Positions 6,935 to 8,605 of a stretch of DNA of 8,605 nucleotides are shown here, in pieces. Within the stretch, counting starts at the first letter, position 1. The number at the start of each line of letters is the position of its first letter. Under the pieces are notes generated by a model. The model was not told the origin of the DNA. It worked only from the letters and a program-made list of their open reading frames with translations, and ran no database searches. Source of the DNA: Flammeovirgaceae bacterium UBA5008 (GTDB lineage Bacteria > Bacteroidota > Bacteroidia > Cytophagales > Cyclobacteriaceae); the NCBI GenBank assembly GCA_002398365.1, contig DGYK01000056.1, forward strand, positions 91,906-100,510, in the 5' to 3' direction. Both the position numbers and the translations under genes were made by a program.

Positions 6935-6976
6935 AATACACGGGTTCCTCCAGGAGGAATCCGTGTATTGCTTTTT
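6935..6976 (+). terminator. strong intrinsic terminator after the 6416 gene
   Basis: AATACACGG (6935-6943) pairs with CCGTGTATT (6961-6969). The stem continues through a G-T wobble into TTCCT/AGGAA (6945-6949 with 6955-6959) around a small CCAGG loop. It is followed by GCTTTTTG, i.e. a five-T run. It lies 25 bases after the stop codon and closes the unit. Confidence 0.88.
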
Positions 6977-7053
6977 GTGTTCTATCCCTCATTCATCTCT
7001 TTGATGGATCGCATTTCATTTTGCGCACGCACGCTTGCGCCTTTCTACAACCC

Positions 7054-7398
7054 CTACTCCTCTCCTTTCTTTTCATTTCGAGCACTGAGCTCCATTAGTT
7101 CAACTATTTTTCCACTCAGTTCAATTATTTTTTCACTCAGTTCTATTCTGAACTCACTCAGTTCTATTCCGAACGAACTCAGTTCAATTCTGAGCTCACT
7201 CAGTTCTATTCTGAACGCACTCAGTTCTATTCTGAGCTCACTCAGTTCTATTCTGAGCTCACTCAGTTCTATTCTGAGCTCACTCAGTTCTATTTTGATT
7301 TGACTCGGTTCTATTTTGAACGGACTCAGTTCATAGTTGAACTCACTGGGGTCTGTCATTTTCTCACTCAACTCTATTTTTTGCAACATCGTTGCCAT
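7054..7398 (-). CDS. possible heptad-repeat (coiled-coil) protein, IELSELR type
   Basis: The 114-residue frame runs from ATG 7398-7396 to TAG 7056-7054. After MATMLQ come 14 consecutive seven-residue units with consensus (R/K)IELSEL, then a charged tail SARNEKKGEE. Leu at units' third and sixth places gives an a/d heptad pattern, so a parallel coiled coil is plausible. Outer units are diverged (MTDPSEF, NYELSPF, IVELMEL) and inner ones nearly identical, the usual mark of tandem expansion. The reading frame can be a by-product, because a 21-bp unit stays open in any stop-free frame, and the plus strand is open too (LSSILSS repeats, 6968-7303). The ATG lies downstream of the 7-bp repeat array, with no Shine-Dalgarno and no recognisable promoter. 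I favour the minus strand because its product is a balanced soluble helix, but whether it is expressed is uncertain. Confidence 0.4.
   Translation of the reverse strand: MATMLQKIELSEKMTDPSEFNYELSPFKIEPSQIKIELSELRIELSELRIELSELRIELSAFRIELSELRIELSSFGIELSEFRIELSEKIIELSGKIVELMELSARNEKKGEE
7087..7380. repeat. 21-bp tandem repeat (14 units)
   Basis: The ACTCAGTTC core recurs every 21 bp at 7114, 7135, 7156, 7177, 7198, 7219, 7240, 7261, 7282, 7303 (ACTCGGTTC) and 7324, with degenerate copies at 7093, 7345 and 7366. The units from about 7198 to 7295 are almost identical, while both ends are diverged. Most variation is in the six bases around GAGCTC/GAACGC. Confidence 0.95.
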
Positions 7399-7419
7399 TT
7401 TTTAGTGGGATGTCGCCTG

Positions 7420-7538
7420 TCGACTACTAACCCTAGACTATTGACTACTGCCCATTGACTAATGACTAATCCCCATTGACTAGTGACTATTGACCATTGA
7501 CTAGTGACTATTGACCAATGACTAATGACTACTCCCCC
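7420..7538. repeat. 7-bp tandem repeat, consensus NTGACTA (17 units in register)
   Basis: Seventeen consecutive heptamers run without a break in phase: TTGACTA/ATGACTA/GTGACTA/TTGACCA types are interspersed with C-rich units (CTAACCC, CTGCCCA, ATCCCCA, CTCCCCC). TTGACTA or TTGACCA occurs at 7441, 7455, 7476, 7490, 7497 and 7511. The array overlaps the 3' end of the AraC gene, whose TAG stop (7524-7522) is inside a repeat unit. Confidence 0.9.
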
Positions 7539-8376
7539 CCAACAGTTTTCTCTTAAACTCACTCGGGTTATCGCCTACCAATTTCTTAAAGAGCTGACTG
7601 AAATGGGACAAACTCGAAAAACCCACCGCATACGTGGTTTCTGAAATATTCATGCCGTTCAGCAAATACGTTTTGGCCTGACTGATCCGATATTGATTCA
7701 CAAAATCGGTAAACGTCATGTTCGTCTGCTTCTTAAAATAGCGACAAAATGCAGCCGTGCTCAGATTCACCTTCGCGGCAATCTCATTCACATCGGGGTT
7801 TTCGTTAAAGCTGGCATGAATGTATTCATACACCGAAGACATCCGCACTTTATCTTTCAAAAATAGCTTCACACTCGTGTCGCGGTCGTTGAGCAATTCA
7901 TATTCGCTGCTGTTGGCCAGCAACTGAAACACTTCCAGCAAACAGAGCAACTGCTCAAACGGAGGCAGGCGCAACATGCGTTGCATTTTTTCGGCCGCCT
8001 TTTTTTTGGTCACTCCATAAAATGATAAGGCCAGTGCCGAGCGATCAAACAGTTGTTGAATCGCTGCCAACTCCGGAGACGCGCGAAGGGCCGTGCCCAC
8101 AAAATCTTCTTTCATCTGTATTACAATCTGCCGATAATCCGTTTGCAGTTCGTAATCGAAGTTGAGATGCGGAATGTTCGACCCAATGAAAATCAAATCA
8201 CTTTGCAGGTAGCTGGACACATGCTGACCCACATGGCGAATGCCCGAGGGCGCTTCTACGAATGTCAGTTCAAACTCCGGGTGATAGTGCCAATAGAAGT
8301 AGTGCTTCAGGCGCGGTGTAAATATTTTAAAAGACTGCCCCTTGCCGGGGATTACTTTCTCCAGTTGAATTTTCAT
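7522..8376 (-). CDS. AraC-family transcriptional regulator
   Basis: I start at ATG 8376-8374 (284 residues, MKIQLEKVIPG...), where this cupin-type AraC subfamily normally begins. The frame is open to an earlier ATG at 8460, but those 28 extra residues look unlike protein. Residues about 20-75 form the N-terminal cupin-like sensing/dimerisation domain (FYWHYHPEFELTFVEAPSG, GIRHVGQHVSSY, DLIFIGSNIPHLNFDY). The C-terminus holds the two AraC helix-turn-helices: first about 195-216 (DVNEIAAKVNLSTAAFCRYFKK), second about 245-265 (NISETTYAVGFSSLSHFSQLFKK), then the signature end GDNPSEFKRKLL. The ligand is unknown; relatives with this HxHPE cupin often sense sugars or metabolites. The last residues GGSSH and the stop are written by the 7-bp repeat array and a C7 run at 7534-7540. 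No adjacent target gene is evident, and the flanks are repeats on both sides. Confidence 0.93.
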   Translation of the reverse strand: MKIQLEKVIPGKGQSFKIFTPRLKHYFYWHYHPEFELTFVEAPSGIRHVGQHVSSYLQSDLIFIGSNIPHLNFDYELQTDYRQIVIQMKEDFVGTALRASPELAAIQQLFDRSALALSFYGVTKKKAAEKMQRMLRLPPFEQLLCLLEVFQLLANSSEYELLNDRDTSVKLFLKDKVRMSSVYEYIHASFNENPDVNEIAAKVNLSTAAFCRYFKKQTNMTFTDFVNQYRISQAKTYLLNGMNISETTYAVGFSSLSHFSQLFKKLVGDNPSEFKRKLLGGSSH

Positions 8377-8472
8377 GCACGTTTCATTACATACTCTAAA
8401 TATACATTTTTGATGATTGAATTCCACCCGAAAGGTCAATGGAGAGCAAATAATGGTCATTGTTCACTCGCC

Positions 8473-8605
8473 CTTGTTGGTGTTCTTCACCAACAAGTTG
8501 CTTGTATGCTTGCCCTCGTTGGTGTTCTTCACCAACGAGTTACTTGTATGCTCGCCCTCGTTGGCGTTCTTCACCAACGAGTTACTTGTATGCTTGCCCT
8601 CGTTG
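8473..8605. repeat. 42-bp tandem repeat with internal perfect palindrome, runs off the right edge
   Basis: GTTGG begins at 8476, 8518, 8560 and 8602, an exact 42-bp period, with three full units and the start of a fourth. Each unit carries an inverted repeat with 10-bp arms around a TTCTT loop: CTTGTTGGTG/CACCAACAAG in unit 1 (8473-8482 with 8488-8497), CTCGTTGGTG/CACCAACGAG in unit 2. A spacer of the type TTACTTGTATGCTTGCC separates them. As 42 is divisible by three, both strands stay open: the minus frame reads NSLVKNTNEGKHTS per unit and stops at TGA 8466-8464, and the plus frame reads LVGVLHQRVTCMLA. So this may be a 3' end of a repeat protein or a non-coding array upstream of the AraC gene. 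Confidence 0.93.

Noticed and set aside
6968..7303. Plus-strand frame of LSSILSS repeats
   Set aside because: It is the antisense of the 21-bp array and starts inside the terminator hairpin of the previous gene; the frame is open only because the unit length is divisible by three.
7374..7562. Minus-strand frame rich in SQWSIVTSQW units
   Set aside because: It is the 7-bp repeat array read in a second frame, overlapping the AraC 3' end and the start of the IELSELR frame; an artefact of repeat periodicity.
8377..8460. Upstream ATG for the AraC gene
   Set aside because: The extra 28 residues (MTIICSPLTF...) do not fit the subfamily's usual N-terminus, which begins at MKIQLEK.
8473..8605. Possible CRISPR array
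   Set aside because: The whole 42-bp unit repeats, including the parts between palindromes, so there are no unique spacers, and no cas gene is in the window.

Overview
The window looks like chromosomal DNA from a member of the Bacteroidota, probably of the Cytophagales type. The evidence is protein style (TPR-containing sensor kinase, AraC regulator with an N-terminal WHYHPE-type cupin, small outer-membrane barrel, CxxC-type small membrane protein), moderate-to-low GC, almost no Shine-Dalgarno sequences, and -7 elements close to the Bacteroidota TAnnTTTG consensus. The lineage is inferred from protein style only.

Left part (1-1483, + strand): the 3' portion of a gene whose start lies off the left edge. 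It joins a WYL-type transcription-regulator sensor domain to a complete phytanoyl-CoA dioxygenase-like (PhyH) Fe(II)/2-oxoglutarate oxygenase domain in one open frame. Positions 1484-1531 are a short convergent spacer with TTGAC-type repeats.

Middle part (1532-5839, - strand): reading leftward from 5839 there is a small secreted/outer-membrane beta-barrel protein, a terminator-like hairpin, a candidate promoter with paired palindromes, a TPR-TM-histidine kinase (best start GTG at 5007), then two tightly spaced genes for a six-helix membrane protein and a four-cysteine two-helix membrane protein. No response regulator is present, so the kinase's partner is elsewhere or unknown.

Central intergenic region (5840-6415): about 575 bases without a convincing gene, but rich in regulatory-looking DNA. 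It has a 14-bp palindrome, three copies of a TTTYGTTTTATATCGT element, a sigma-54-like -24/-12 promoter, and a stem-loop predicted to sit at the very 5' end of the message. This drives a lone 164-residue conserved-looking hypothetical gene (6416-6910) closed by a strong intrinsic terminator (6935-6976).

Right part (7054-8605): an AraC-family regulator (- strand, 8376-7522) surrounded by three different tandem repeats. These are a 21-bp array that can encode a heptad-repeat peptide (7087-7380), a 7-bp array that supplies the regulator's stop codon (7420-7538), and a 42-bp palindromic array that runs off the right edge (8473-8605). All three units are multiples of 7 bp. I see no rRNA, tRNA, CRISPR array, insertion sequence or transposase. 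The strongest candidates for something undescribed are the WYL-PhyH fusion, the sigma-54/UAS/5'-hairpin control region of the 6416 gene, and the repeat cluster around the AraC gene.
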